Shown piece by piece: positions 8,726 through 17,015 of a stretch of 64,000 bases of DNA (position 1 is its first letter; the number at the start of each line of letters is the position of its first letter). A program made the translations under genes and the position numbers. Source of the stretch: Aliidiomarina sedimenti. Its GTDB lineage: Bacteria > Pseudomonadota > Gammaproteobacteria > Enterobacterales > Alteromonadaceae. The stretch spans positions 124,001-188,000 of the forward strand of contig NZ_PIPN01000004.1 in assembly GCF_003986955.1 (NCBI RefSeq), given 5' to 3'. A model generated the notes under the pieces. That model saw nothing but the letters and a program-made list of their open reading frames with translations, searched no databases and was not told where the DNA came from.

Positions 8726-9352
8726 TTATTGAAGCCTGCGCATCAACAATAAGGTGTACCAGGTTGTTCCTTGTCGCTGAAGTGCGTCTTCGCTTACGTG
8801 TTCTGCTGCGCATTTTAGGGCGAGTTTATTGCATAACGCCTTTAATTTATCGGTCGTTATTGGGTTAAATAAACGCCCATGAGGGTCGCGATCTTTGTCG
8901 TTTATATCGGAGCGCGACGCTGGTATTGAGATCAGTAGGCGCCCGTTTACGGTAAGTAGATTCAGCAGTGTTAGTAACGTGGCTGGTAACTGCGGAGGCG
9001 GAATGTGCATGAGCACCGCAGAACATATGATGCCGTCGTATTTCTGATCGATAGGTAAATCATTCGGTACAGTACCCGCGAATAATCGAGTCGCAAGTTG
9101 AGGGTGTTTGCTAATTGCTAAATCACGCAGTTCTTCCACTGGCTCGGCGCCATAAGCATCAAACCCCAGTTCTAGTAACCTACGCACATCGCGGCCTGAG
9201 CCTGCACCAACATCCAGCACTTTGCTGCCGGGTGAGAAGCTTGAGCTGAAATGCTCGGCGATACCGCTTTGGCTCACGGCTTCATAACGCTCGAAAATCT
9301 CTTCGGCGTTGTCGCGGTAGTACTGGAGTGTTGCTTCGTCCGTGTGCTTCAT
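8726..9352 (-). CDS. Class I SAM-dependent methyltransferase
   Basis: The 208-residue protein has the glycine-rich motif I VLDVGAGSGRD at residues 45-55, followed by an acidic residue in YGAEPVEE that would hold the SAM ribose. The rest fits a Rossmann-fold methyltransferase. There is no DPPY/NPPY motif of DNA amino-methylases and no PC motif of cytosine-C5 methylases, so a small-molecule or protein substrate is more likely than DNA. It ends one base from the HNH gene, tail to tail, which may be a conserved neighbour pair or chance. Confidence 0.78.
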   Translation of the reverse strand: MKHTDEATLQYYRDNAEEIFERYEAVSQSGIAEHFSSSFSPGSKVLDVGAGSGRDVRRLLELGFDAYGAEPVEELRDLAISKHPQLATRLFAGTVPNDLPIDQKYDGIICSAVLMHIPPPQLPATLLTLLNLLTVNGRLLISIPASRSDINDKDRDPHGRLFNPITTDKLKALCNKLALKCAAEHVSEDALQRQGTTWYTLLLMRRLQ

Positions 9353-9458
9353 TCGGGTATTATGGTTGGAAAGCGTATCGGTTTTATATCATGCTTGTTG
9401 CCTGGTTGCAGTCATCACCTGCTATCGTAACTAACAACCCCATTCCACGGAGTCGTCT

Positions 9459-9653
9459 ATGTCGCTAACCCACGAAGCTGAGTTCAGTTGCCCTTATTGC
9501 ATGGCGCCGAATTCGATTGAGATTGATCCGGTCAACGATGTGCAGCAACAGCAAATTGTGGATTGCCAGATCTGTTGTCAGCCGATTGAGGTGGTGATTG
9601 TTGAAGCGGCGGACGGTGAGTTTGAAGTCCTTGCCCGCACTGATGACGAGTAG
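9459..9653 (+). CDS. CPXCG-type cysteine-rich small protein
   Basis: The 64-residue protein has a CPYC pair at residues 11-14 and a CQIC pair at 36-39, the zinc-ribbon layout of the Cys-rich CPXCG family. The tail is acidic. The function is unknown in the family; a structural zinc site is the safest inference. The stop codon overlaps the start of the following transporter gene by 11 bp, which implies translational coupling. Confidence 0.85.
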   Translation: MSLTHEAEFSCPYCMAPNSIEIDPVNDVQQQQIVDCQICCQPIEVVIVEAADGEFEVLARTDDE

Positions 9654-10842
9654 TTTTTTGCCGAAGCGACTGGACCCTGTTTTAGTCATTTCCTTAGCGC
9701 AGCTATTTGGTACCTCGCTGTGGTTTAGCGCGAACAGCGCGGGTAATGATTTAATGCAGAGCCTGCAGCTTACGCCGACGGGGATTGGTTGGCTGACCAG
9801 TGCGGTGCAGGCGGGCTTTGTGCTTGGTACTTTGGTGGTGGCGCTGTCGGGCATTGCGGACCGATGGCGGGCGAGCACGATATTTGTTGCCAGCGCGATT
9901 GCTGGGGCTCTGTTTAATGTGCTGTTTGCCTGGTTTGCTGATGGCCTTAGCAGCGCGCTCATTTTGCGGTTTCTGGTTGGCTTGTCGCTGGCGGGTATTT
10001 ATCCGATTGGCATGAAACTGGTGGTGAGTTGGGCGCCTGAACGCACCGGCGCTGCGCTGGCACAGTTGCTGGCGATGCTGGTACTGGGCACGGCGCTCCC
10101 CCATGGCTTGCGTGAAGTTGGCGCCGATCTGCCCTGGCAATGGATTATTACTGCTTCTTCTGTGCTGGCGCTGTTTGCGGCGTTGCTCATTCATTTGTTG
10201 GGTGACGGGCCTTATGCGAACGGGCAACTTTCGGCGCCAACTAAAGCTCAGGGAAAGCCGCTGGGGGTGATGGACGCGTTCAGAATTCGTGGCTTTCGTG
10301 CTGCCGCTGTTGGCTATTTTGGTCACATGTGGGAGCTCTATGCATTCTGGACCCTGGTGCCGTTGTTGCTGGCCCGCTCGCGACTGGTCGACAGCTATCC
10401 GATGCTGAGTATCTCGCTGATGTCGTTTGCGATCATTGCCATGGGCGCGATTGGTTGTTTGCTTGGCGGGTCGCTGTCTAAACGTGTCGGCAGTGCCCGG
10501 GTGGCGTTATCAGCGCTGGCCTGTTCGGGCATTTGCGCGCTTATTTTTGCACTGGGCTGGCGAGACTTACCTGAGTTGTTGCTGGCTCTTTTGCTGCTGG
10601 TGTGGGGTGCGTCGGTCAGTGCGGATTCACCTCAGTTCTCGTCCATGTCGGCACAAGCCTGCCCGCCGCAACTGGTTGGGACGGCACTGGCGATTCAGAA
10701 CTCGATCGGCTTTGCCATTACCATGGTCTCAATAGCGGCGGCGATGGCGCTGTTTGAGCATGTGGGTATTGATGCAGTCTGGTTATTAGTGCCAGGGCCC
10801 GTGCTGGGTCTGGCCGGCTATATGTACATTATGCGGCGCTGA
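9643..10842 (+). CDS. MFS transporter, 12 TM
   Basis: I place the start at the ATG at 9643, which overlaps the end of the CPXCG gene; an upstream TTG in the same frame is less likely. The 399-residue product is almost entirely hydrophobic, with about 12 membrane spans. After the second span comes GIADRWRAS, the loop 2-3 motif of the major facilitator superfamily. The early motif LFGTSLWFSANSAGNDL is typical of a subfamily close to CynX/NimT-like carriers. The substrate cannot be told from sequence alone. Confidence 0.85.
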   Translation: MTSSFLPKRLDPVLVISLAQLFGTSLWFSANSAGNDLMQSLQLTPTGIGWLTSAVQAGFVLGTLVVALSGIADRWRASTIFVASAIAGALFNVLFAWFADGLSSALILRFLVGLSLAGIYPIGMKLVVSWAPERTGAALAQLLAMLVLGTALPHGLREVGADLPWQWIITASSVLALFAALLIHLLGDGPYANGQLSAPTKAQGKPLGVMDAFRIRGFRAAAVGYFGHMWELYAFWTLVPLLLARSRLVDSYPMLSISLMSFAIIAMGAIGCLLGGSLSKRVGSARVALSALACSGICALIFALGWRDLPELLLALLLLVWGASVSADSPQFSSMSAQACPPQLVGTALAIQNSIGFAITMVSIAAAMALFEHVGIDAVWLLVPGPVLGLAGYMYIMRR

Positions 10843-10878
10843 GCGCGGGAAGGCAGGGTAAAGAGTAGGTGGAGATGG

Positions 10879-10905
10879 AAAAAGTAGCGGACTGCTGTCC
10901 GCTAC
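10879..10905 (-). terminator. Terminator of the outer-membrane barrel gene
   Basis: A perfect 9-bp stem (GTAGCGGAC at 10884-10892 with GTCCGCTAC at 10897-10905) has a 4-nt loop. Read on the minus strand it is followed by CTTTTTCC, so it ends the gene at 10921. It lies between two convergent genes and may also slow transcription from the transporter side. Confidence 0.8.
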
Positions 10906-10920
10906 ATCAATGTGGCTAGC

Positions 10921-11511
10921 TTAGAACGAGTATTTAATCGACGCTAAGGTGCCAGAAATGGAGTTTTCGAACTCAGTGTTAAGGAACGTTGGCTCGATAT
11001 CTAAGAACACCACTTCAATGGCGATGGTCAGATTTTCGTTGAACGCATATTCACCGCCCAGCCCCCAGTAGATGCTGTTTCCAGTGTCGCTGAAAGACAA
11101 AGATTCGCCACTACCGCTTTCAGTAATCGCAAATTCGGTATCCCAGAATGCAACGCCTACACGTCCAAATAGCTGAACTGAGTCGCTGATTGGGTAGAAA
11201 CCTGTAGCCCCTACTTTAAAAGCGCTGGTGTTAAAGGTTTCATTGAGCCCGGCTTCAGAATGCTCGTACTCGCCGAAATCAGCGTAGCTGACGTCAGCCG
11301 CGATGCTTGGCGTGAAGTTATATGATGCGCGCAGGTTAATTCCAGTACCGGACTCCTCGTTGGCGAACCCTGGCGCTGATAAGTCCTGAGTGAAAACACC
11401 CACGCCTGCCTGAACTGAAAAGCCTTCTAAATTTTCATTGGCACTGGCTGTAGCGAATGCAGAGGCGGCTAAGATACTGGCTAAGGAAGTGAATTGAACT
11501 AGTTTTTTCAT
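10921..11511 (-). CDS. Outer-membrane beta-barrel protein, OmpA/OmpW-like size
   Basis: The 196-residue protein has a classic signal peptide with cleavage expected after ASA near residue 24. Alternating polar and hydrophobic residues in short strands (GINLRASYNF, SAFKVGATGFYPI, LFGRVGVAFWD) and the terminal aromatic residue in IKYSF are the marks of an eight-stranded barrel. It belongs to the broad OMP_b-brl class; no ligand or pore can be assigned. Upstream is a long intergenic region shared with a cold-shock gene, so the two are divergent. Confidence 0.85.
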   Translation of the reverse strand: MKKLVQFTSLASILAASAFATASANENLEGFSVQAGVGVFTQDLSAPGFANEESGTGINLRASYNFTPSIAADVSYADFGEYEHSEAGLNETFNTSAFKVGATGFYPISDSVQLFGRVGVAFWDTEFAITESGSGESLSFSDTGNSIYWGLGGEYAFNENLTIAIEVVFLDIEPTFLNTEFENSISGTLASIKYSF

Positions 11512-11972
11512 GGTGGTCCCTTTATATAATTAAGTATGTCCTTGAAACTTACTCTTCTCCGAGAGTGGCTGGATTATATAAAATCAGTGCAGTTAAGTTA
11601 AGCAAATTCGTATAGTTAGCAGGCACTTACGTGTTTTGAGCGCTAATTATAACGATACTGTATCGGCGAATGGAGGGCTGCATACGCCGCGATCTTGCCG
11701 AAACATAAGTGAAAAATGAGCGAAACATGACTTCTGTTGAAATGAATGGTTGACTTAACTTCAGATGGGCGTAGTCTAGGCGTCGTTGGATAAGTAAATA
11801 TTATTTAGATCTTCAATTCGTTGCACAATTATTCGTAATTATCTCCGTCCTGTTGTTTTAATCTTTGTTATTTCCTTTCCGAATTCCGCTCAGGCGTTAG
11901 TTTAAATATAAAATTTAATTTTAATTTAAAGCGCAGTGAGCTCACTTATATATAAATTTCAGGATATTAATT
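11512..11972. other. 461-bp intergenic region with cspA-type leader
   Basis: This stretch separates the divergent barrel gene and the cold-shock gene and has no credible open frame. The half nearest the cold-shock gene is AT-rich, as expected of a long cold-shock leader. I see no riboswitch fold, and no transposon ends. Confidence 0.6.
11750..11777 (+). promoter_or_regulatory. Candidate promoter of the cold-shock gene
   Basis: TTGACT at 11750-11755 and TAGTCT at 11772-11777 are 16 bp apart. A start just downstream would give a 5' leader close to 190 nt, comparable to the long structured leaders of cspA-class genes that respond to temperature. Confidence 0.45.
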
Positions 11973-12182
11973 ATGTCTAATACTGTAACTGGTACTGTTA
12001 AATGGTTTAACGAAGCTAAAGGTTTTGGTTTTCTAGAGCAGCAAGGCGGCGCAGATGTGTTTGCACATTTCAGCGCAATCGCTAGCAGCGGCTTCAAAAC
12101 TTTGACTGAAGGTCAAGCGGTTGAATTTACTGTTACTCAGGGTCCTAAGGGTCCTCAGGCAGAAAACATCGTAGCTGTGTAA
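11973..12182 (+). CDS. CspA-family cold-shock protein
   Basis: The 69-residue protein consists of one cold-shock domain. RNP1 appears as KGFGFLE and RNP2 as VFAHFSAI, which are the nucleic-acid-binding strands. The start [16 protein letters not shown] is diagnostic of the family. Such proteins act as single-stranded RNA chaperones. The long AT-rich leader suggests post-transcriptional thermoregulation. The exact paralogue (CspA, CspD or other) cannot be named. Confidence 0.96.
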   Translation: MSNTVTGTVKWFNEAKGFGFLEQQGGADVFAHFSAIASSGFKTLTEGQAVEFTVTQGPKGPQAENIVAV

Positions 12183-12239
12183 TTATTCGAAGTAGTCGCC
12201 GTTCGCGGTAAACTACTTCAATAGATTACGTTGCTAAAA

Positions 12240-12263
12240 GCGCACCTTCGGGTGCGTTTTTTT
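12240..12263 (+). terminator. Terminator of the cold-shock gene
   Basis: GCGCACC and GGTGCG pair around a TTCG tetraloop and are followed by seven T residues, a textbook rho-independent terminator about 60 bp after the stop. Confidence 0.93.
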
Positions 12264-12381
12264 ATGCCTGTCACTTTATTTTACCCCCTGAATTCAACTA
12301 TAGTTTGACCTCTTCCTCATTCTGGAGCCTGCCGCCATGAACAACTAAGCCTGTACACATGCTTTATGTAACCAGGGTTAG

Positions 12382-12409
12382 TGGGTTAGCCTCACTCAGG
12401 CTTTACCCC
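12382..12409 (+). promoter_or_regulatory. Leader hairpin before the ABC-F gene
   Basis: GGGT-T-AGCCT pairs with AGGCT-TT-ACCC around a CACTC loop about 40 bp before the ABC-F start codon. Just upstream, at 12337-12348, is a three-codon frame ATG AAC AAC TAA. ABC-F genes that act in antibiotic resistance are often controlled by leader-peptide attenuation. Whether this hairpin does that is speculation, as no poly-T follows it. Confidence 0.35.
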
Positions 12410-12447
12410 GCCCCGCGTTCACCATCTTCACGGTAACCGGAGGCGTC

Positions 12448-14088
12448 ATGACAATCAGTGCGCAATCAATTTCTTTGCAATGGAGCGACGGCAGCGTTGC
12501 TTTCAGCGATATCAATTTTACCTTGTCGCCGGGCTTTCATGCTCTGGTTGGCCGCAACGGCTGCGGCAAATCAAGCTTATTGCGGGTCCTGGCAGGCGAC
12601 GCGGCACCACCAGCCTTGCTGCCAACGACTGGCGCGGTACACCGTACTGGCAGTGTGGGCTTTGTCAGTCAGAATGATCAGCCGACAGACGCAAGCATTG
12701 CAGACTACCTGAATGCGGCCCCCTTGTTAGCCGCGCTGCAGCGTATTGCGCAGGGTCACGTTGACGAGGCTGACTTTGAGTTGGTCGGCGACAACTGGAC
12801 CTATCGCGATGATCTGCGGCAACAACTGGAAACACTGAGGTTGTGGGACCCGGCCAGGGGCTTTGACAAACAAGTAAATCAACTTAGTGGTGGTGAGCGT
12901 ACCCGGCTGCGCTTATTTCAGGCTTTTAATCCTGCATTGAATGGGAATCCAGTTAATCTGCTTCTGGATGAGCCGGGTAATCACCTGGATACGCGGGGGC
13001 GCACCTGGCTACTGCAGCAATGCAAAAAATTTGTGGCTCAGCCGGGGCATTGTTTGCTGCTGGTGAGTCACGACCGTAGCTTGCTGGACCATGTGGAAAG
13101 TGTGAGCGAGCTGACTAGCCTGGGGTTGCAGCGGTTTGAAGGCAACTACAACACGTATAGCGAGCTGGCTGGCTTGCAGACTGCAGCGGTCGAGCGTCAG
13201 TTGCAGGATGCGGTGAAAGACAAGAAACGCCTGCAGCAAACGTTGCAGCGCACCCGCGAGAAAGCCGAGAAACGCCAGGCCAAAGGCAAAGCGGACCGCA
13301 GCAAAGGCGGCCAGGCCAAAATAATGCTGGATTTTGCGAAAGAGAATTCACAACAAAGCGCGCGGGCACGCTCAACGCAAATGGAGCGGCAACAAAGCCA
13401 GGCGGCCGGGCGCTTAACAGATGCCCGGCAACGTCTTGCGCTGATGCAGGATGTTCAGTTCCAGCTGCCAGGCGAAGGTTCGGGCGCTGAGCCGCGTAAA
13501 AGGAGGCTCCTTAGTTGTGAGCAGCTGGTGTTGCCCTATGGGTCGCAGCGGCCAGTTACATTCACGCTGGTGCCTGGCGATAAAGTTCGCTTGCTGGGGC
13601 TCAATGGCAGTGGCAAATCGACCTTACTGAATGTGTTGACGAAACGACTGCGCCCTTTATCTGGTGCGCTGGCATTGAATACCGGTGTTCATTTGCTCGA
13701 TCAGAGTTTTTCGCTGGTCGACCCTGCGCGGACGGTGCTGGATAACCTATTGAACTACTCGCCGCAGCCGGGGAAAGCGACAACCCTGACTACCACGACC
13801 GCCCGCACAGCATTAGCACAGGCGGGCTTAATGGCGGACGCGGTTGACCGGCCCGCGGGTTACTTAAGCGGTGGCGAAACGATGAAGCTGGCGATGCTGA
13901 TGGTGACATTGCAGGCTGAGCCCGGGTTATTGCTTTTCGATGAACCGGATAACCACCTCGACATTCAGGCGCGGCGGCAACTGGCTCAGGCTATTCGCGG
14001 CTACCCCGGGGCGTTGCTCTTGGTCAGTCACGACGACCATTTTGTTGAGGACGCAGGTGTCAGCGAGCACCTGGAGCTGGCGCTCTAG
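12448..14088 (+). CDS. ABC-F family ATPase (ribosome-associated type)
   Basis: The 546-residue protein has two ABC domains in one chain and no membrane segment. Domain 1 has Walker A GRNGCGKSS at 35-43, signature LSGGE at 146-150 and Walker B LLLDEPGNHLD at 171-181. Domain 2 has Walker A GLNGSGKST near 385, signature LSGGE near 474 and Walker B LLLFDEPDNHLD near 494. A charged helical linker (about 235-330) joins them, the region that reaches into the ribosome in ABC-F proteins. The ATG is preceded by GGAGG. The subgroup (Uup, EttA, YbiT, YheS or resistance type) is unresolved. Confidence 0.9.
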   Translation: MTISAQSISLQWSDGSVAFSDINFTLSPGFHALVGRNGCGKSSLLRVLAGDAAPPALLPTTGAVHRTGSVGFVSQNDQPTDASIADYLNAAPLLAALQRIAQGHVDEADFELVGDNWTYRDDLRQQLETLRLWDPARGFDKQVNQLSGGERTRLRLFQAFNPALNGNPVNLLLDEPGNHLDTRGRTWLLQQCKKFVAQPGHCLLLVSHDRSLLDHVESVSELTSLGLQRFEGNYNTYSELAGLQTAAVERQLQDAVKDKKRLQQTLQRTREKAEKRQAKGKADRSKGGQAKIMLDFAKENSQQSARARSTQMERQQSQAAGRLTDARQRLALMQDVQFQLPGEGSGAEPRKRRLLSCEQLVLPYGSQRPVTFTLVPGDKVRLLGLNGSGKSTLLNVLTKRLRPLSGALALNTGVHLLDQSFSLVDPARTVLDNLLNYSPQPGKATTLTTTTARTALAQAGLMADAVDRPAGYLSGGETMKLAMLMVTLQAEPGLLLFDEPDNHLDIQARRQLAQAIRGYPGALLLVSHDDHFVEDAGVSEHLELAL

Positions 14089-14089
14089 C

Positions 14090-14740
14090 CTATTGGCTAC
14101 CGTTCAGTGCCGACTTAATGCTGTTGGCGAAGGCGACCAGTTTTTCTTTCATGGTTTTCTTCACTTTCACTTCTATAGAGCCCAGCACTGACCAACCTTC
14201 GATAGAGATGGTCGGTGCCTGACGGCCACCCATTGAGGGCGCACTGTTTTCGCTTGAACTGATAATACTGGTGATCCGGCTTGAGACATTGACATGCTCC
14301 GGCACAAAAATTTCCACCGAGCTGAGAATGTTGGATACCTGAATGACCACATGCTGATGTTCAAACACGGCGTCGGTGAGATCCAGCGTCAGTGAACCGA
14401 TGCCGCAGATTAGGTGCAGTTCTTTAGGCACTGTCCACTGGCCGTCGCGTTCATTGCTGCTCAGTATGGAGACAATGCGTTCTTCGGTCCGTTCGCCGGC
14501 AGCACGGTAGTTCGGGGTGAACTGACTGTCTTTATAGCGCTCGTATTCGTTGTCTGCTTCCAGTGGCAGGTCAGCAACCAAATCCACCAGCGGCTGGTGA
14601 GCGTCGGCATTGCTGGCATCATCCAGGCGCCGTTCAAAGGCCTCGGCAGAAATGATCCCGTGGCTATAATTTACAATGAGCTTGTCGATGGTTTCTTCGC
14701 GAACCTGCTCGATCGGTCTGTCTTCTAGTTTGACTGGCAT
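14090..14740 (-). CDS. DUF1707/LiaF-C-like cytoplasmic protein
   Basis: The 216-residue protein starts with a short helical domain (residues 15-60, with LIVNYSHGIISAEAFERRL) like DUF1707/SHOCT segments. It then has a beta-rich C-terminal part (about 105-200) resembling the cell-wall-active antibiotic response domain of LiaF. There is no membrane span, so unlike LiaF it should be soluble or membrane-peripheral. It converges with the ABC-F gene two bases away. The role is unknown; an envelope-stress link is only suggested by the domain. Confidence 0.65.
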   Translation of the reverse strand: MPVKLEDRPIEQVREETIDKLIVNYSHGIISAEAFERRLDDASNADAHQPLVDLVADLPLEADNEYERYKDSQFTPNYRAAGERTEERIVSILSSNERDGQWTVPKELHLICGIGSLTLDLTDAVFEHQHVVIQVSNILSSVEIFVPEHVNVSSRITSIISSSENSAPSMGGRQAPTISIEGWSVLGSIEVKVKKTMKEKLVAFANSIKSALNGSQ

Positions 14741-14871
14741 GTCGGTCTCTCATATGCGCGTTGGTTATTCTGAGTATAACCTGCAAGCAAGAATCGAGCC
14801 TCAATGTAACCATCTGATAATTAAAGGATTAAACTCATGCTATTCGCTCAGCGTTAATAAATTGTACTAAC

Positions 14872-14891
14872 AATTGGTGAAAACACCAATT
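14872..14891 (-). terminator. Inverted repeat downstream of ohrR, possible terminator
   Basis: AATTGGTG and CACCAATT form a perfect 8-bp stem with a four-base loop, 19 bp past the ohrR stop on the minus strand. The sequence after it is only weakly T-rich, so termination is plausible but not certain. Confidence 0.5.
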
Positions 14892-14909
14892 TGCTGGCCA
14901 GTTCGTTCA

Positions 14910-15335
14910 TTATGCCTGGTTGAGTTTATCGAGCAGCTGCGCGAGGGTCTTAAGTTCGTCCTGGTCCAGTGTCGGGAAGGCGCACAGTACTTGGTCGGGC
15001 AGGTTGCTAGCCTGGTCGGCCAGAGCCTGGCCGGGTTCTGTCAGGTGCACCACGCGCTGGCGTTTGTCGTCTTTGCCGGGGCGCACGTCAATCAGATTTT
15101 TATCGGTCAGTTTTCTGACCATCAGCGATAAAGTGCCGGCATCGATGCGGGTGCGTTCGCTTAATTGGCTGAGGGTTATCTGATCCTGCTGCCACAAGGC
15201 CATCATCACCACATATTGTGGGTATGTCAGCTGCAAGGGCTCGAGCAGACTGCTATAAACCCTGTTGAGGTTGTGGTTCGCCATGTAAATACGGTGGCAA
15301 AGCTGGTTGTCCAGCAACAACTGGGGATGGCGCAT
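14910..15335 (-). CDS. ohrR: OhrR, MarR-family organic peroxide sensor
   Basis: The start is the ATG at 15335 after an AAGGAG site. The 141-residue product begins MRHPQLLLDNQLCHRIYMAN; LDNQLC places the redox-sensing cysteine of OhrR near residue 13. The centre is a MarR winged helix (LSQLSERTRIDAGTLSLMVRKL). In this family oxidation of the cysteine by organic hydroperoxides releases the repressor from DNA. It is divergent from ohr and shares a control region with it, the standard arrangement. Confidence 0.93.
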   Translation of the reverse strand: MRHPQLLLDNQLCHRIYMANHNLNRVYSSLLEPLQLTYPQYVVMMALWQQDQITLSQLSERTRIDAGTLSLMVRKLTDKNLIDVRPGKDDKRQRVVHLTEPGQALADQASNLPDQVLCAFPTLDQDELKTLAQLLDKLNQA

Positions 15336-15367
15336 ATGAACTCCTTTTAACGATACCAATGAGAATA

Positions 15368-15426
15368 CTTTGCATAAAAAGTATTTGCAAATTGGAAGAT
15401 AGCTGCTATATATTTTGTATGCAAAG
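15368..15426. promoter_or_regulatory. Candidate OhrR operator region
   Basis: The intergenic space holds an inverted repeat pair CTTTGCATA (15368-15376) and TATGCAAAG (15418-15426), plus an internal TTTGCAAAT copy. It lies beside the likely promoters of both divergent genes, so one repressor could control both. The half-site sequence differs from the TACAATT type known in Bacillus, so this is positional inference. Confidence 0.5.
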
Positions 15427-15517
15427 CATTTTACTGGCGCTTGTGCCTTACGTGAGTGCATTACTTTAACGTCGCACTCTAGCGCCTTACTTCAAGTGAA
15501 CAACCGAGGAGAACTCT

Positions 15518-15946
15518 ATGAACAAATTAAAAGAAACCGTATACACAGCGAAAGTCACCAGCAAAGGTGGCCGCACTGGTGAATCAGCGTCGGATGACGG
15601 GCGTTTAAAAGTGTCGTTGTCGACACCAAAAGAAATGGGCGGTGACGGTGGTCAGGGCACCAACCCAGAGCAGCTGTTCGCGGCGGGTTATTCGGCCTGC
15701 TTTATGGGCGCAATGAAGGCCGTTTCGAGCAAGGTAGGGGTTAAAGTACCAGATGACACCTCAATTGACGCTGAAGTGAAATTTGGCCCTATCGAGCAAG
15801 GCTTTGGCATTGCTGTTGAAATGAATATTTCATTGCCGGGTGTAGATAAAGCCGATGCGGAAAAGCTGGTCGAAACCGCGCATCAGGTATGCCCATACTC
15901 AAACGCCACCCGCGGCAATATTGAGGTTAAGCTGAACGTCGCTTAG
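15518..15946 (+). CDS. ohr: Ohr, organic hydroperoxide resistance thiol peroxidase
   Basis: The 142-residue OsmC/Ohr-fold protein has both catalytic cysteines in the usual settings, GYSACFMGAM near residue 60 and HQVCPYSNATRGN near 127. Ohr reduces fatty and other organic hydroperoxides at the expense of dihydrolipoyl thiols. The divergent ohrR supports Ohr over OsmC. A GAGGAG ribosome site precedes the ATG. Confidence 0.96.
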   Translation: MNKLKETVYTAKVTSKGGRTGESASDDGRLKVSLSTPKEMGGDGGQGTNPEQLFAAGYSACFMGAMKAVSSKVGVKVPDDTSIDAEVKFGPIEQGFGIAVEMNISLPGVDKADAEKLVETAHQVCPYSNATRGNIEVKLNVA

Positions 15947-16857
15947 TCGTTGTCGGGGTTAGCGTCGAGCGCATCCCAGTAAGGAGGGTCACCAAAGTAG
16001 CCGTCGATGAAGTCGATAAAGTGACGTACTTTGCTGGCCACCAACTGGCGGTGCGCATAGACCGCGTATAAAGCAATAGGGCTGGGCGCCTGCTCAGCCA
16101 GTATTACCTTCAACTGCCCCAGTTTTATCGCCTCGCTGGCGATAAAGCTGGGTTGTAACACAATCCCGGCCCCAGCGATGGCCGCGGCAGTCAGGACGTC
16201 CCCGTTATTACTTACCAATGGATAATGCTCTTCAGCCGGGCTGCCCGCGGGGTTCTGAACCTGGCTGTCATCAGAGTAGGTGTAACGCAGGAATCGATGG
16301 TCAGTCAGCGACTCAATACTAGCTGGCTCACCGTGCTCAGCCAGATACGCTGGCGACGCGCAGTACAGAAGGTGGATGGGTGCAATGCGTTTGGCAATCA
16401 GTGACGAGCTTTTTAGCCGGCCAATGCGCAAGGCAATATCAAAACCCTCTTCAATAATATCGACTTTCCGATCATTCAGCTGTAAATCCACGCTGAGCGC
16501 AGGGTTGGCTTGCTGAAAATTGGCCACCACAGGGGCCAGATGGCGGATAGCAAAAGAGACTGGCGCGCTGATACGCAAGGTGCCCCGAGCCTCGCTCTGC
16601 AAGTCACTGAGCTGACATTCCATGTCCTCAATATCGTTGAGCACCTGCTGGGCGCGTTGGTAATACTGCAAACCCGCTTCGGTCAGGTGGATGCGTCGCG
16701 TGGTGCGGTTAAGCAAACGCACCCCCAGATGGGTTTCCAGTTGGCTAACGTATTTGCTTACCAGCTGCGGCGAGATATTGAGGCGATCGGCGGCCTGAGT
16801 AAAAGACCCTTCGCTGACGACGCTGGCGAACGTCTGCATGGCCTGGAGTCGGTTCAT
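15943..16857 (-). CDS. LysR-family transcriptional regulator
   Basis: The start was set at the ATG opening MNRLQAMQTFASVV (16857). The 304-residue protein has the winged helix-turn-helix at residues 5-60 (GSFTQAADRLNISPQLVSKYVSQLETHLG) and an effector domain with the typical APVSFAIRHLAPV strand. It resembles the CrgA/AaeR-like branch. It is divergent from a DoxX gene and a DODA-type dioxygenase gene, which are its probable targets. Its 3' end overlaps the ohr stop by 4 bp. Confidence 0.9.
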   Translation of the reverse strand: MNRLQAMQTFASVVSEGSFTQAADRLNISPQLVSKYVSQLETHLGVRLLNRTTRRIHLTEAGLQYYQRAQQVLNDIEDMECQLSDLQSEARGTLRISAPVSFAIRHLAPVVANFQQANPALSVDLQLNDRKVDIIEEGFDIALRIGRLKSSSLIAKRIAPIHLLYCASPAYLAEHGEPASIESLTDHRFLRYTYSDDSQVQNPAGSPAEEHYPLVSNNGDVLTAAAIAGAGIVLQPSFIASEAIKLGQLKVILAEQAPSPIALYAVYAHRQLVASKVRHFIDFIDGYFGDPPYWDALDANPDND

Positions 16858-17015
16858 AACGCAAATTAGCCTCAATTATCAATGTAGTGTTGGTAATCAT
16901 ACAATAAAAAGCATCTTAATCTACCTAATCACCAGGAGTAGAGTGTAACTATCGCCAGTCAGGCATTTTTATTTACCCCGTACTTACTTCAAAACCGATT
17001 GATTAGGAGAGAACA

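Noticed and set aside
9751-10326. A 191-residue minus-strand frame inside the MFS transporter gene
   Set aside because: Its composition is Arg/Gln/Pro-rich nonsense typical of an antisense shadow; the forward frame has proper membrane spans.
14872-14891. The AATTGGTG/CACCAATT palindrome as an OhrR operator
   Set aside because: It lies after the ohrR stop, not in the ohrR-ohr control region, so a terminator is the simpler reading.
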